Position numbers and translations under genes: made by a program. Source: Vespula vulgaris (taxonomy: Eukaryota; Arthropoda; Insecta; Hymenoptera; Vespidae). Taken from it: a stretch of DNA of 64,000 nucleotides. The DNA lies in contig NC_066605.1 of assembly GCF_905475345.1 (NCBI RefSeq), positions 1 through 64,000 of the forward strand, written 5' to 3'. Shown in pieces: positions 51,512-62,766 of this stretch (its first letter is position 1; each line of letters begins with the position of its first letter). The notes beneath the pieces were generated by a model. That model was not told where the DNA came from and did no database searches. It saw nothing but the letters and a program-made list of their open reading frames with translations.

Positions 51512-53044
51512 TCGAGGAGTCGACTTGGAAAGACGTTGTCGGCGCATCACGACGAGGTTGATCGCTCCCATTGGCCGACGAGCTCGACGCATCGATATCA
51601 CTGGCCAATAGAGTTTATCCAACGACCCCACTCGTGGCCACCCCAGGCGGAGCTTCTTCCACCCCACCTGCCCTTCGACCACCCACACTGCCATGGGAAA
51701 ACCGTTTGCAACAACAAAACGGCACGCGCAAACAACCATAGTAATGGTATTAAGGACGTTCAACGATCGTACCTTGGATCGAACTCCGATCGAACGATTC
51801 ACCTCTCTTCCTTCGTTCCTTAATCGATATAGTAACGAGTTTGATCAATTTCAATCGAGGCTCGCGATTTCTTCGACGTTTCAACGAACCGTCGATATTT
51901 AATCCTCAACGCGGGTGATTAGCATTTTGCAAGATATTTCTTCAAATATAACTTTTTAAGCGATAAGCTCGAGACGATAGCTTTCCTAGAAAATATACCT
52001 TATCAAACATGCGACGTTATTATAGGTATTTCTTTCTTTTGCTTCTTAAACTTATTACTTTACGTTGAAATATCGCTTGCTTCGAAAAGTGATTCAAGAG
52101 GTTCCGCAAAAGGATATCATTAACTACGAGTTGAGACGAGATCGTCTTATTCCGACGAAGTAGCAAGCTCGTTGTCGTCGAGAAAAATGACAAATCCTCG
52201 GCAATTAATTTCGACGTCTCTTATGTAAATATCGTAGGTTTCTAAAAGGAAGTCGATGTATTTTAATGAAAATATACACGTAGCTCGTTTCTTAGCTCGC
52301 ATCTTCTCTTCGGGGTTTCGACGACTCGCAAAAGCGAATACTCCTCTCTTTGATCGATCTTAATTATCTCGTTGTTAATATTAAAAGAATTAATATCGGC
52401 GAAGGAGGAAGGACATTTGAAGTCAACGCTCGACGATATAATACGATATAAGGTCGAACGATAGAACGAGGCTCGAGAGGAAAAAAGCGATATATCTTTG
52501 GTGAGCGAGGAAACGAAGACGAGTCTTGTCCGTCGGTGCGCCGGCTCGAATCCATCGCTAGACGTTAGGAGGCGACTCGCATTGTTACAAACAGAGGGTA
52601 AAGCGGCCGCGGCGTGGGCACCCTCTCCACGGTTGCCAGGAAATATCGATCTGCTCCAGAGGCTGCCTGCTATTCTCCGAATGGTAGCTCCGTCATTCTT
52701 TATCCTCGCATCGGCAGTCCTATGACCCGAATACGACTCGAATTTCACTATCGTCTCGTCCTCCTCGCGGCTAATATCCGCCTATTCCTTACTGGCGTGT
52801 CTTACCGCTGATCGTTAATCCGTCCTCGGTAGGTACGTACTATCAATCGGTCGTTTTTAAATATATAAGATAGGACAAGGATTTGATTGGGAAAACGAGA
52901 CTCCAAGTCCCGAGCAAGCGCGAGATATAAACGCTACGACTAGATTCTCCTCTAACGTACGCTATTTGCTCTCGTTAAGAAATTTCCTTCCGCTTATTTC
53001 TTATTTTAACGAATAAGAGCTCGAGCATCGACCTCGAATAAGAA
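51512..53044. other. Intergenic DNA between VGLUT and the 1,062-aa gene
   Basis: Mixed-composition sequence, GC-richer at 51,520-51,720 and 52,500-52,720. Open frames of up to 161 codons (52,263-52,748 -) show no recognisable domain and no flanking splice pattern I trust. They could be part of an unrecognised gene, but I cannot support one. Confidence 0.35.
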
Positions 53045-53050
53045 TTTATT
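53045..53050 (-). terminator. AATAAA overlapping the stop codon of the 1,062-aa gene
   Basis: The last codons read CAA TAA and continue ATTC, so a poly-A hexamer spans the stop. If used, the 3' UTR would be about 15-30 bases. Confidence 0.35.
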
Positions 53051-56000
53051 GTTTGGTCATAACGCCACCGACATCCTCCCCTTTCCCATTACCCAACAAA
53101 GAATACTTAATGTTCTTGCAGAGCGCCACGTATTGTTCCAGCTTGGATCGAAAATCTAAACCAAGATCGCTGATAGATTTCTCGTAATCGTTCATGAATC
53201 GTTCGTTCGAAAGAACATCTTTTCTATCTTCGCACGATAATCGTTGAAAAATGTGTTCGAACCGTTTCCCGTTGGTCGAAGTTCCGTCGACGGTCTTTCG
53301 ATCGTTTAGTATCTGCTTCGATCTTTTCGCACTCTCTCCGTCCGTGAAATTTCTTTTCGAAACCAGATCGCAATTACGAGAACGAGATGTGGATCCGTCG
53401 ACGAGTTTAATACTTTCCTCGTTCGATCGTCGAGCGCCAGTCGGTAGAAAGCTATCCCGGCGAGTCGACGATCCCTCTCCGATTTTCGATAGGGAATAGG
53501 TGGTCGCTCGACGACCTATCGGGGATCGATCGTCGAGGGACGATCGTAAATCGTAAATCGTAATACGATCGAAATGCTTTTCCGGAGTTTTCCGCGAATC
53601 TCTCGCTTCCGTTCCTTTCCGATCTCTTCCATCTTCTCTCCCTCGATGAGGTTTCTTGCTCGACGGTCCTCCGGAGGAGCGCCTATCGTCGGCAGTCTCC
53701 TCGACGTTCCCCTCGGCCCTTTGTATCAATCTTCGTAAATTCGCACGGAGCATATTCCTCAGTCGACCAATGGACCTCCTTCCACCGTAGAAGGAGCTCA
53801 GACAGAAATTCTTCGAAACCAAGTTCGAGCCTCGAAAGCCAATGTAATTTTCTATTCTCGACGTCCACGACTCGTCGCTCGAAAGCTTCCTTCGCTTTCG
53901 ATCGTAGGAACATTTCCAAGTGTCGCAGGTACAAACGTAGGGCAAACGACTTTTGTATTTTCCCGCGAGGAATCGTTTCTCGTAATCGGCTTCTACAAAC
54001 GGACGCCTCGACTCCTTCTTCCTCCCCGGCGTTTTCACGCTCGATGACTCTTTATCGCGAAATCTCCCTTCTCTCAGCTTTTCCTTCGATCGCGTTCTCC
54101 TCTCCCTTCGCTCGCCGACGGCGGCGACGGTAACGGTCGAACTTGCGTTCGCGTACCTCGACGACGTTCGCGCTCTCGACGTTTGAATCGACGACGATAC
54201 AAAGTCCCTGTTATCCCCCCTATGACTTTCTCTCAACACCGGACAGAGGAGGCGATCTTGATCCTTTGGGATATCCTTATGGAACGAAGCACCGATCGTG
54301 GATGCATTTTGCGCTCGTTCGATCTCTTCCCCCGACGCGCTTCGAAGCTTTTCCTCGTTTTTCGAGGAAACGACGCTCGATGCAGCAGCACTTTTTCGTC
54401 CCACGTGAGAAGTAGAAGAAACTTTCGAACCGCAGCAACACCTCGAGTCGCAATCGATCGTCGCTTCTCCCTTGGAAAAGATTTTTCTCGTCGTTGAACG
54501 ATCCGTGCTCGTCGAAGAACAGTCACAACTGCTAACGATTTCTTCGTTCTCGTCTCTCGTATCGACCGGACGAACGATTTCTTCGGTTTCCAAACCGCAT
54601 AGCCTTCGAGTACAAACGTCTTCGATGATCTTCGAATCCTCGCTCGTTTTCTCTTCCCTCGGTAACTCCGTCAAATTCAATGTGTCATCCTTGTTCTTGC
54701 GGATATCCGACGGAGAAGAGTTCATCTCCTTCAAAATATTCGCGTTCTCGTCGATCCACGGATGGGACAGGACGATCGGAGTTTCGCAAGAAGGAAGACA
54801 GGAGCACTCGGTGGTTCGATCGAATAGAATTTCTTCGTTTGAAAGACACGTAGGGTCAACATCGAGTCGTTCGCCTGTCGTTGAACGCGTCAACGAGAAA
54901 TCCTCGCTGATATTCCCTATTAACGATTCACGTCTCGTACGTACGGAGAGATCCTTCTTTTCCTCTTCTTCTTCTCCTTCTCCTCCCTCTGCCTCTTCGT
55001 TTCCCTTTGCTTCGATCGATAAATCATTCATTTCGTCGTTATAATCGTTAGTTTTCAAAAAAACCGTACCTTCGTCGATCGGGCCAGCCTCGCCGCCTTT
55101 GCCAGCAACGCCTACGTCACGCCCGTGCACGCTCTGACGGATCGGTACTCGGACTCGATTGGAAAAGAACAGAGAGGCCCTCGCCTCGTCACTTTTTCTA
55201 CCTGTCAATTTGAAGTTGATGTAACCTGTACGAATGTCCAAAATCAAATGTAGCTCCACGATAGTAGTTTGGCTGAATGTTTTTCGAACGACGTCGTTGA
55301 GGCATGAGCATAGATTCAAGATTCCCATTTCGAATTTTCTTTTAGTCGCGATCAGGCACGATTCGCGGAGGAGGCTTGGATCGACCTTGAAAATCTCCCG
55401 CGTCACATCGTCGGCTTTAAAGGGCAAAGATAAACGACGTTGTCTTCTTATCCTTGGCTTTAAAGAGATCAAGCAACGGCAACGACGACGACGACGACGA
55501 CGAGGACGAGGACGTCGACGACGACGACAATCCCAGGTTGAATTCGGCGTAAATGAACTTTGACATTTGTTCCCTTTCTCATCGTCTCGAGGAGACACGT
55601 TCGAGGCATTCGATCTTCCGGCATTATCGTTTCCATCGTAGCGTACTGCATCGGGCAAGTCGGAAGAATTTTTCAATCGACGAGAATACTCCTCGTTCGA
55701 TTCAAAGATGCCCCGCGATTCCACACGTTCGGTACGATCGATTTTTTCGTTGCTAGGAGAATCGTAAGTAGCTGCTCTTTTGCAAGCGCTTCCGTTCAAC
55801 GGATGGATGGATGCTGCGGATGCTTTCACACTTCCTAAAATAACTTCTGCTCTGTGATCGCGAGAGAAATCTTCTCGACTCTTTCCCGTGCCTTTTTTTC
55901 TCATTTTCTCCCTTCTTCTTCTTTTCTCCAATAACCTGCCAATGAAGGAAGAACTCCGTTGAGATCGGTAAGCGTATTTTCGGAGAGAATTTTAATCACA

Positions 56001-56419
56001 GACGATAATGTCATCCGAACGAGACAGCATTGCCTCTTTCCTAATTTGCCTTTTTATGCTTCTTGAAACGACACGTTAGGAAACGATTATTCATTATCAT
56101 TAAGCGTTTCGTCTACTCACACGCGATCTTTCTCGCAGTCTTCTCTCGACAGATTGAAATTACTAAGGACGTTCGAATCGAAACCCAAGGCGTCCAATTC
56201 TCGGCATATCTTGATCAATCTGTTGTTCAAAACGATCGAATTGACGAAGCAGCCAAGCAGTCCGTCGTTGAGCAAACATTTGGTCGTGTACTTGATGATC
56301 TCCTCCATCGCGTCGATCTCCCAGTACCTGCCACGAATCATTCCCAAAGGTACGAGCACGTCCAAACGTTTCTTCGCCCATGAACATCGCTTCGCCAAAT
56401 CGGAGCCCCATGAATTCAT
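53046..56419 (-). CDS. Unrecognised Arg/Ser/Glu-rich protein, about 1,062 aa, two exons
   Basis: I do not recognise the family. Exon 56,419-56,121 ends in a strong donor (GT/GTGAGT), and exon 55,935-53,046 starts after TTGGCAG; the frames join as ...DRV-LLEKRRRREK. The start is the in-frame ATG giving MNSWGSDLAKRC; the frame stays open 5' to a stop near 56,467, so an upstream exon spliced at 56,452 is also possible. Three ordered-looking islands stand out: the first 90 residues (WAKKRLDVL...EEIIKYTTKCLLND), about 272-366 (VELHLILDIRTGYINFKLTG) and about 990-1,050 (LEQYVALCKNIKYSLL). Between them is charged, low-complexity, probably disordered sequence, including an Arg run at about 235-254 coded by a GAC repeat, and Cys clusters. 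No signal peptide or membrane span is seen; a nuclear or scaffold role is only a guess from the basic composition. Confidence 0.7.
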
Positions 56420-57030
56420 CGAATTCCTTTGATCCACGTTCGATGCTACGATCTGAGAGCCGAAACGGGATGTTTAGTGTACGTCTATAATGTACAGGAC
56501 GAACGGTCCGAACCATCTTTATTCATTTGGAAATTTTAACAATTATCGTAACACGTACTCGTAAAGATCGAATAGATCTTTTTCGGGCTTCCCAGGGATC
56601 CTCAATCCTTTTTATCAAGGACAAAAAAAAAAGAGAAAGCCATTTATGGGAAAAGTGATTTTCTAACTTTTTTAACGACGAAAGAGATAAAGACGATAAA
56701 GACGTTCCGTCGGACGTCAATAATTAGATAATTGCGAGGAAAGGTTATCTTTCGCTCCTCCTTGCAGCCTAAATATCTTTCTACCGCCAAAATTACTTCT
56801 CTGTCGTTGGAGAGGTGGTATGTACGTACGATTGATCTTTCGCCATGATTCGATCCGATCGAGGAACATGCGGTGCTCCGGAACTTGCACCGTAACCGTT
56901 ATGAGATTAAAACGTCCGATTAAACGTAATCGATACTCGTTGTCGGATATCGATTAAAAGTAGATTGGCACGATCCGATAAACTACTTTATTATTTTACT
57001 ATTCGTCAAAAAAATTTAAGTACCCGTACA

Positions 57031-57048
57031 CCCTTTGATATCAAAGGG
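57031..57048. promoter_or_regulatory. Palindrome with two inverted TCF/LEF-like sites
   Basis: CCCTTTGATATCAAAGGG is a perfect 18-bp palindrome; each half contains CTTTGAT, the core of TCF/LEF (pangolin) sites. Regulation is inferred from the motif only. Confidence 0.35.
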
Positions 57049-58084
57049 AATACACGCATAATACCGAGTATAATAAACTAGTTTCGGTCGAACCACCTGA
57101 CTTCGTTAACTCGGTGACTTGCAGCGACAGCAAAATTCAGGGTCCACCGAATATGCTAATGTGTTTTACGTTAAGTGCCTCAACGCATTGGTGCGAGACC
57201 CTTGACGCGGCGAGATTCCGATAGGGGAGAGACATAGAGACGGAGAGAAGGGGAGAAAGGAACGAAGAAGGGACGACGAAAGCGAGGAATAAATAAACGA
57301 AAAGAGAATTTCAAACGGTTCGAAATACGAGAGAAAGCCAGTGAAAGGATCCAGTTTGGACCGAACTAACTAACAGGACTAACGACGAACGTTCTACGTT
57401 CCGTCGAAGAATTTTTGCGATTTTACAATAGGATTAAAATCTCAAGAAAATTAAAAAGTGATATAAACTTTTCGGAGAAGAAAGGAGAAAGGTCGCAACA
57501 TTTGAAAGAAATACCAAAGTACGTGTATATTAGATAATCGCACGATCTAATTCGTGAGAAAACGTGACAAAGCGAGGACGGAATAAATACCCAGTTGAAG
57601 AAAGGAAGGAAGAATGAACGAGAGAGATGGGAATCTATTTCCGAAATTTTTCGGAGAGACGGGTGTACTCCATTCGCATAGCCGCTCCGTGGGGATCAAT
57701 ACTCGTGACGCCGAGACAAAGCGTAACAACCCCTCAACGCAGACGTCATTAAACAATGTATTTATACTGGTTGCTATTTAGTACATATTCTATTTCTCTC
57801 GATTTTCCGCTCATCCGATCTCTTTCTCATTCGCGTAGATAGCAGAGAAAAAGGAAAGGAATAATTCAAGAAAAAAAGAAAAAAGAGAGAAGACGAGCCA
57901 ATCGAAAGAATTCTACGGCAATTTTACAGACGCGATCTCTGGCCTTTCGCCATGCGAGAAATCGGACGAGCTATGTCTAACGATGATTTTCCACGTTTGA
58001 CCTCTCCTCTGCTGACCCGTATTTTACACGCTAACGATGGATCGAGGAATTTACAGGGAGCTATAAACCTCTCGGGCGAGATTG

Positions 58085-58088
<4 letters not shown>

Positions 58089-58139
<51 letters not shown>

Positions 58140-58243
58140 TTGCTCCCATATCGAGAGCTACACACACCACACAAACGCATATCCTTGGAATCTTGCAAAA
58201 TGATTTCATACGACGAGAGAGAGAGAGAGAGAGAGAGGGAGAG
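58089..58243. repeat. Inverted (CT)n and (GA)n tracts
   Basis: (CT)22 at 58,089-58,132 is followed 84 bases later by (GA) at 58,216-58,243, which is complementary, so the segment could fold as a hairpin. Confidence 0.85.
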
Positions 58244-58740
58244 ATCCATCGATTTCCATCGGTATACCAAACTAGGAATTAAATTTGAAGAATTGCATTT
58301 GAAAGTTCGTAAACGCGGGACAACGACTAATAGACGTTTATACACCGACCGTAATGAGAAGGGTCCTTTGATATCTTCCCCTTTTATCTCTGGCAAAAAT
58401 GATCCCTTCGACTCTCCATTTATATTTGATAAAAGCACGGAACTCCCTCGAAATTTCAGCCGTGATTATCGAAGTAATTATCATATTATTTCGATCGAAC
58501 ATGAACGATAATGTACGATAACTACGAAAGAAATTAAAAAGAAATTCTTTGGGCTTTTCTATGATGCAAGTGGAATAAGTTGCCACTAACGTAGATTCGA
58601 CTGCTCTAAAGACATCTTTGAATGCGATAAGAGAAGAATTATTTTGCGAGTAATTGCAAATGACTATCCAAGTACGAACAAATATGAAATTTGATATGTT
58701 ATAGACATATGTATTCATCCCGCTCACAATCTTCGCTCGT

Positions 58741-59188
58741 AATTCGGTTTCACGAATGTGGGTTGCCAGAAACGTAGTGGAGCAGCGAGTGGGAGGTTCG
58801 AAGGTTCCCTTTTTGCTCCCGTAAAATCGAAAGGATCAATACTTTGATACTAGCTGAGACCACCAACGGCGCTCTCTTCTCGAGGATTCCGAGAGTGCGA
58901 TTGACGCGAATACCGGCAGCCATCGGAGAAAAAATCTCGTCAAGGACCCGTTCGTTTGTTCCGTTCGTCTACTTGGATCAACCACCTATCGTATCCCGGT
59001 AATTAAGAAAACGTTATTCTCTCGTTTCAGACCAGTCTGAAAACTAATTTTTCTTCGCTTCTCGATGACCTTTTTCCTAGATTCTGTGCATGCGCGCGCG
59101 TGTGTCAATCAAAAAATTGGCATGTTTCATTGTCGTACCAATAATCATTTTCTCCTCTTAATTACAGCTATAATTCACTCCTCTCGCT
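58741..59188 (+). promoter_or_regulatory. Upstream region and possible 5' UTR exon of 7B2
   Basis: GC-richer text at 58,850-59,000 ends in ATCGTATCCCG/GTAATTAAG, a possible non-coding first exon with donor near 58,999. TGCGCGCGCGTGTGTC lies at 59,090-59,106. The assignment is tentative. Confidence 0.3.
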
Positions 59189-60230
59189 ATGCCGTACTGT
59201 ATTCTACTTCTCTTGATAGCCGTTGCTACCCAGGCATCGTTATATTTACCACCTACGATTCAGGTAAAATTAATCGAGCGCTCTTGATTGTCACTAACGA
59301 ACAAATCGATTTCAATTAGTCAATCTATCGATTTTTAGGAAGAACATTTCCTGGAGAAAAGACATCATCAAAATACCATCGATACGTTGAATGATTTTAT
59401 CGACGCTGTCAATTCCTACGCCAAATATTTTGGCAATTCTCGATTGTCCGATGACTTTGACAAGGCCAAGGAAATACCGGTAGATTTACCGGCTGATTAC
59501 GAAACCGTCGATACGTTCAATCCCAATCCAAGTATTCGCGATCAAGAATACCTGCAACATAGTACTTTGTGGAGCCATCAGCATGCGAATGATTATTACA
59601 GGGGTAATGACAGACATAGGATACAGGCTGCTAGTTTAAAAAGTGGAAAAGATGAGAAAACTGAAAATGCATTACCTGCTTATTGCACACCACCGAATCC
59701 TTGCCCGATAGGATATACCAGTGAGTTATATTTTCTCGTATCTTCCACGTATTTTCCGATTAAAGTAGCGCACCCGTCGTATCAATCTTTTTTTTTTTTT
59801 TTCTTCTTTATCTCAAGCGTTCTTCTTATACAAGCAAACAATTAGCTGCCTTGTAAAACCTTATATAATATATATATAATATCATAGAAAAAACCGTACT
59901 TGATTTCAATCAGGTGAAAACAACTGTCTTGTCGATTTTGAGAACACGGCGGCGTTTAGTCGTCATTATCAAAGCATACAGGATTGCATGTGCGATACCG
60001 AGCACATGGCAGATTGTTCGTCTAATTCTATTAGCAATAGTGGACTTCCTGGTATGCGTATTTCAAATTCCGATTTTGATCAGATCGTCGAATTTCAGGT
60101 AAGTCGACGAACGTTTGAATCTGAACTTTTTAGCTTATTCATACGATTTTCTTTTTAGGAAGAGAATCCGTTCTTCCAAGGAGAAAAATTACCGATAGCT
60201 GCGAAAAAAGGTACAAATGTGGTTTACTAA
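59189..60230 (+). CDS. Neuroendocrine protein 7B2 (secretogranin V), four coding exons, 237 aa
   Basis: Secretory-pathway chaperone that binds prohormone convertase 2 (PC2), helps it mature, and carries a C-terminal peptide that inhibits it. Exons: 59,189-59,263, 59,339-59,720, 59,914-60,098 and 60,159-60,230, with consistent phases. A signal peptide (MPYCILLLLIAVATQASL) is followed at about residue 30 by a possible convertase site, LEKR. The core signature is PPNPCPIGYTSENNCLVDF with FSRHYQS just after, the region that contacts PC2. The C-terminal exon reads ENPFFQGEKLPIAAKKG, matching the vertebrate NPYLQGQR...AKK inhibitory segment with its Lys-Lys. I see no polybasic furin site before this segment, where vertebrate 7B2 has RRKR. 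The start is the only ATG that yields a signal peptide. Confidence 0.93.
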
Positions 60231-60330
60231 AAAGGCAAAGATATAGAAATGTTATCTATCGAGTATTTACGATCAAGTCACATTGAATACTATGCACTAT
60301 GCTCGATGGAAAAATATTATATGTGTGTTA

Positions 60331-60336
60331 AATAAA
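60331..60336 (+). terminator. Poly-A signal of 7B2
   Basis: AATAAA about 100 bases after the 7B2 stop codon, the first in the 3' direction. Confidence 0.55.
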
Positions 60337-60435
60337 AGGATTGTAATACATGCTTATGTCATGGATATATACACATACATACATGTGTGTATGTATGTGT
60401 ATATAAATATGTACATATATATATATGTATATATG

Positions 60436-60487
<52 letters not shown>

Positions 60488-61039
60488 AAGTTACATACAC
60501 ATAAAAATTTGTTCTACATAAATTATTCAAGATTTTTTGAATATATTATACATTAAAATGATCGTCGTCGCAGTAAAAAATGCTATTATTAAAAGGAACC
60601 ATTTAGTTTATGGATGTAAACAAATGTAATATATATATATATTACATACAGACACACACGCGCGCACACGAAGCAGGCAGACAGACGGACACAGACACAG
60701 ACACACGCACAAATTATACGTATCTTAACGTGACATTTATCGTTCAATTTTACCCGAAATTCCATGAAAAAAATGAATTTGATATAATTACGTACAAGAT
60801 ATCTCACATTCCGTTTCATTGCATTCTTTGAAAATGCTACCGATAAGATATTCAATAATTAATCATTATTTATCATATATATGATGTATGAAAGGCATCG
60901 GGTCGCGAGGGATTGCACCTTATTAAGTACATCTCTATATTTGAAATGTAATATCTCTAGCAAAGTTAACAATTGATAAATTACGAGAAATATTATCTTA
61001 TAAAGATACAACGCGAGCGTACAAAATGACGATACCGTC
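60337..61039. other. Short region between the convergent 7B2 and TBP-related genes
   Basis: Contains ATACAT/TATATA and GA microsatellites at 60,365-60,486 and a CA/CG tract at 60,645-60,712. No gene is seen; parts are 3' UTRs of the two genes. Confidence 0.6.
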
Positions 61040-62164
61040 TTACTGCTTTCTAAAACTTTTCAATATCGGATAAATGTTATTTAATGCGTCCTGTAATTCG
61101 GACCGTTTCTTTGCACCTGCAACATAAGGTAATCTTAATATTTACATCTACAGACAACTTAACGGGAGGATAATCCCTTGAATCGCATACACACGCTAAC
61201 TATTATTATATCGATTTAACATTGTTCGATCTTACCAGTTAATACAATCTTTCCATTTACAAATATGAGTAATACCACTCTTGGTAAAACCATCCTATAT
61301 ATTAAACCTGAATAGAGCTCTGGTTCGTAACTAGAAAACTGACCGTGCATTTGATTTAAATTTTCCAATTTAATAGGAAATTTAAGATCGCACGTGGCAA
61401 CTATATTTTGTACTTTAAAATTATAAAATTTGGCCTGCAACGAACGAGCCGTTATAGTAAGAATATAAGTAAAAGATCAATCTTTTAAAAGATATCAAGC
61501 GACGTCTTACTGGGAAACCCAATTTTTGTATAATCCTAGCAAACTTTCTTGCTGCCAAACAAGAATCCGCTTCGCTTCTAGCACCGGTACAGACTAATTT
61601 TCCAGAACGAAAAATTAAAGCCGTCGTCGTGGGATTGCGTATTCTCATTATTAAACCGGTGAATCTTGCTGGATTGTATTCCGAATTCCTAGTTCTTGTA
61701 TTAATGTACATCAGTCTTAATTCCGTACCTAAGTTAACGGTAGAGACGACGTTTCTGAAAAATAATGATAAAGAGGAGTAATCGTTTAATAAAATTGGAC
61801 GTTAAAGATATAGCGAGGGTAAATGGACGAAGATGGATAAAGATAAATTTATTCTATGCCTCAGAGATCTAGGACGGTTTTCTTACTGTACGCAAGCCTC
61901 TGGAATTTCTTTTGTACCGTTGGCCGTATTGGGTACCACTGGATTCATGGTAGTAGATGGATTAACATTTTGAGATGTACTGGGCCGTGGCACGTTAGTC
62001 TGTAATCAAGCATGTAATCAATCTGATTTCTCAAAAAAATTGATTCGCATTTAATAACCTACCGATAACGGCGGAGCCATACATATATCCTCGGTGATAT
62101 TTCTCACAGGAGCGTTCAATAATTGTTTCAACTCTTCGTTATCGTCTTGCTCGAGAGTTGCCAT
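61040..62164 (-). CDS. Divergent TBP-related factor, five exons, 244 aa
   Basis: A TATA-box-binding-protein paralogue, probably of the insect TRF type, acting in transcription initiation. Minus-strand exons: 62,164-62,063, 61,999-61,887, 61,754-61,511, 61,434-61,236 and 61,116-61,040. The first 71 residues are unique and lack the Gln runs of TBP. The saddle then follows as two repeats: NVVSTVNLG...YNPARFTGLIMRIRNP...ALIFRSGK and VQNIVATCDLKFPIKLE...YEPELYSGLIYRM...LLIFVNGK. Of the four DNA-intercalating Phe positions, 103, 120 and 211 are kept; position 194 is Tyr, and ELFPG has become ELYSG. The end, NNIYPILKSFRKQ, is typical of the family. The start MATLEQDD is chosen over an upstream in-frame ATG (62,320) because it gives an acidic N-terminus without the improbable basic extension. 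True TBP is expected elsewhere in the genome. Confidence 0.88.
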
Positions 62165-62766
62165 TCCTCCTTCTTTCTTTCGAACTAAGTTTGTAAATTT
62201 GTTGAAAAAAAACAGAGTTGTCCAAACACGTGGCTGCACCGGTTGACAACCGTTGTGCCTGAAGTTGGCCCAAAATGATCCAAGCAAGATGGAAAGAGTC
62301 GAAACCATCTTGAAACGCATGCGTGATACTTTATCGATTGGCCCAATTCAAATAAAGGCGGCAACTTCGGATAGATGCGTATATCGGTTAACGTTAGCAG
62401 GTGTTATCGTCATAATTCAAAATATTATATTACCGTTGCAAGCCAAATCGAATTCCATAGGCAATAAATAGTTCGATATTTGTGCGTAACTCTCCCCTTA
62501 ATGCTATTGGCTGTTAACAAGCCTATCGTTTAGCCAGGTTTTGATGTCAATTCGTTGCCGTTGACAACGCGACGTAGCGTTAAGGTTACGGAGTAAGTGG
62601 TTGCGGAGTCGGAACGAAGGGACGACAGGAAAACACCGTTTTCTTCTTTTTTCGAGTGGACGAGTGTAACGCCACGAGAGTGAACTTTTAACTCGATACT
62701 TTGAAGTAAGTACTTTCGTCGATCTATCTCTCTCCCTCTCTCTCTCTCCCTAAAGAAGAAAGGAAG
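62165..62766. promoter_or_regulatory. Shared divergent promoter region of the TBP-related gene and IFT52
   Basis: The two start codons are 602 bp apart and point away from each other. An X-box-like GTTGCCGTTGACAAC lies at 62,554-62,568. A possible 5' UTR mini-intron of IFT52 (donor GAA/GTAAGTAC near 62,706, pyrimidine-rich acceptor near 62,752) is visible but unproven. Confidence 0.5.
62554..62568. promoter_or_regulatory. X-box-like RFX site upstream of IFT52
   Basis: GTTGCC-GTT-GACAAC fits the RFX consensus GTNRCC(N0-3)RGYAAC with one mismatch in the second half-site. It lies about 200 bp before the IFT52 ATG, and IFT genes are classic RFX targets in animals. Confidence 0.45.

Larger units (their letters stand above)
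56453..58740. other. Intergenic DNA between the 1,062-aa gene and 7B2
   Basis: Mixed AT-rich sequence, possibly with upstream exons of the minus-strand gene. It includes an 18-bp perfect palindrome at 57,031-57,048 and inverted CT/GA tracts at 58,089-58,132 and 58,216-58,243. Open frames here overlap low-complexity text and are not supported as genes. Confidence 0.4.

Noticed and set aside
51248..51802. Poly-Arg open frame of 184 codons and a poly-Thr frame
   Set aside because: These are translations of the (GTC)n array with no plausible exon borders.
52530..52560. B-box-like GGCTCGAATCC
   Set aside because: No matching A box or acceptor stem at tRNA spacing on either side.
56163..56516. 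117-codon minus frame starting MVRTVRPVHYRR
   Set aside because: It overlaps the exon of the 1,062-aa gene in another frame; only the other frame joins the long downstream exon through a GT-AG intron.
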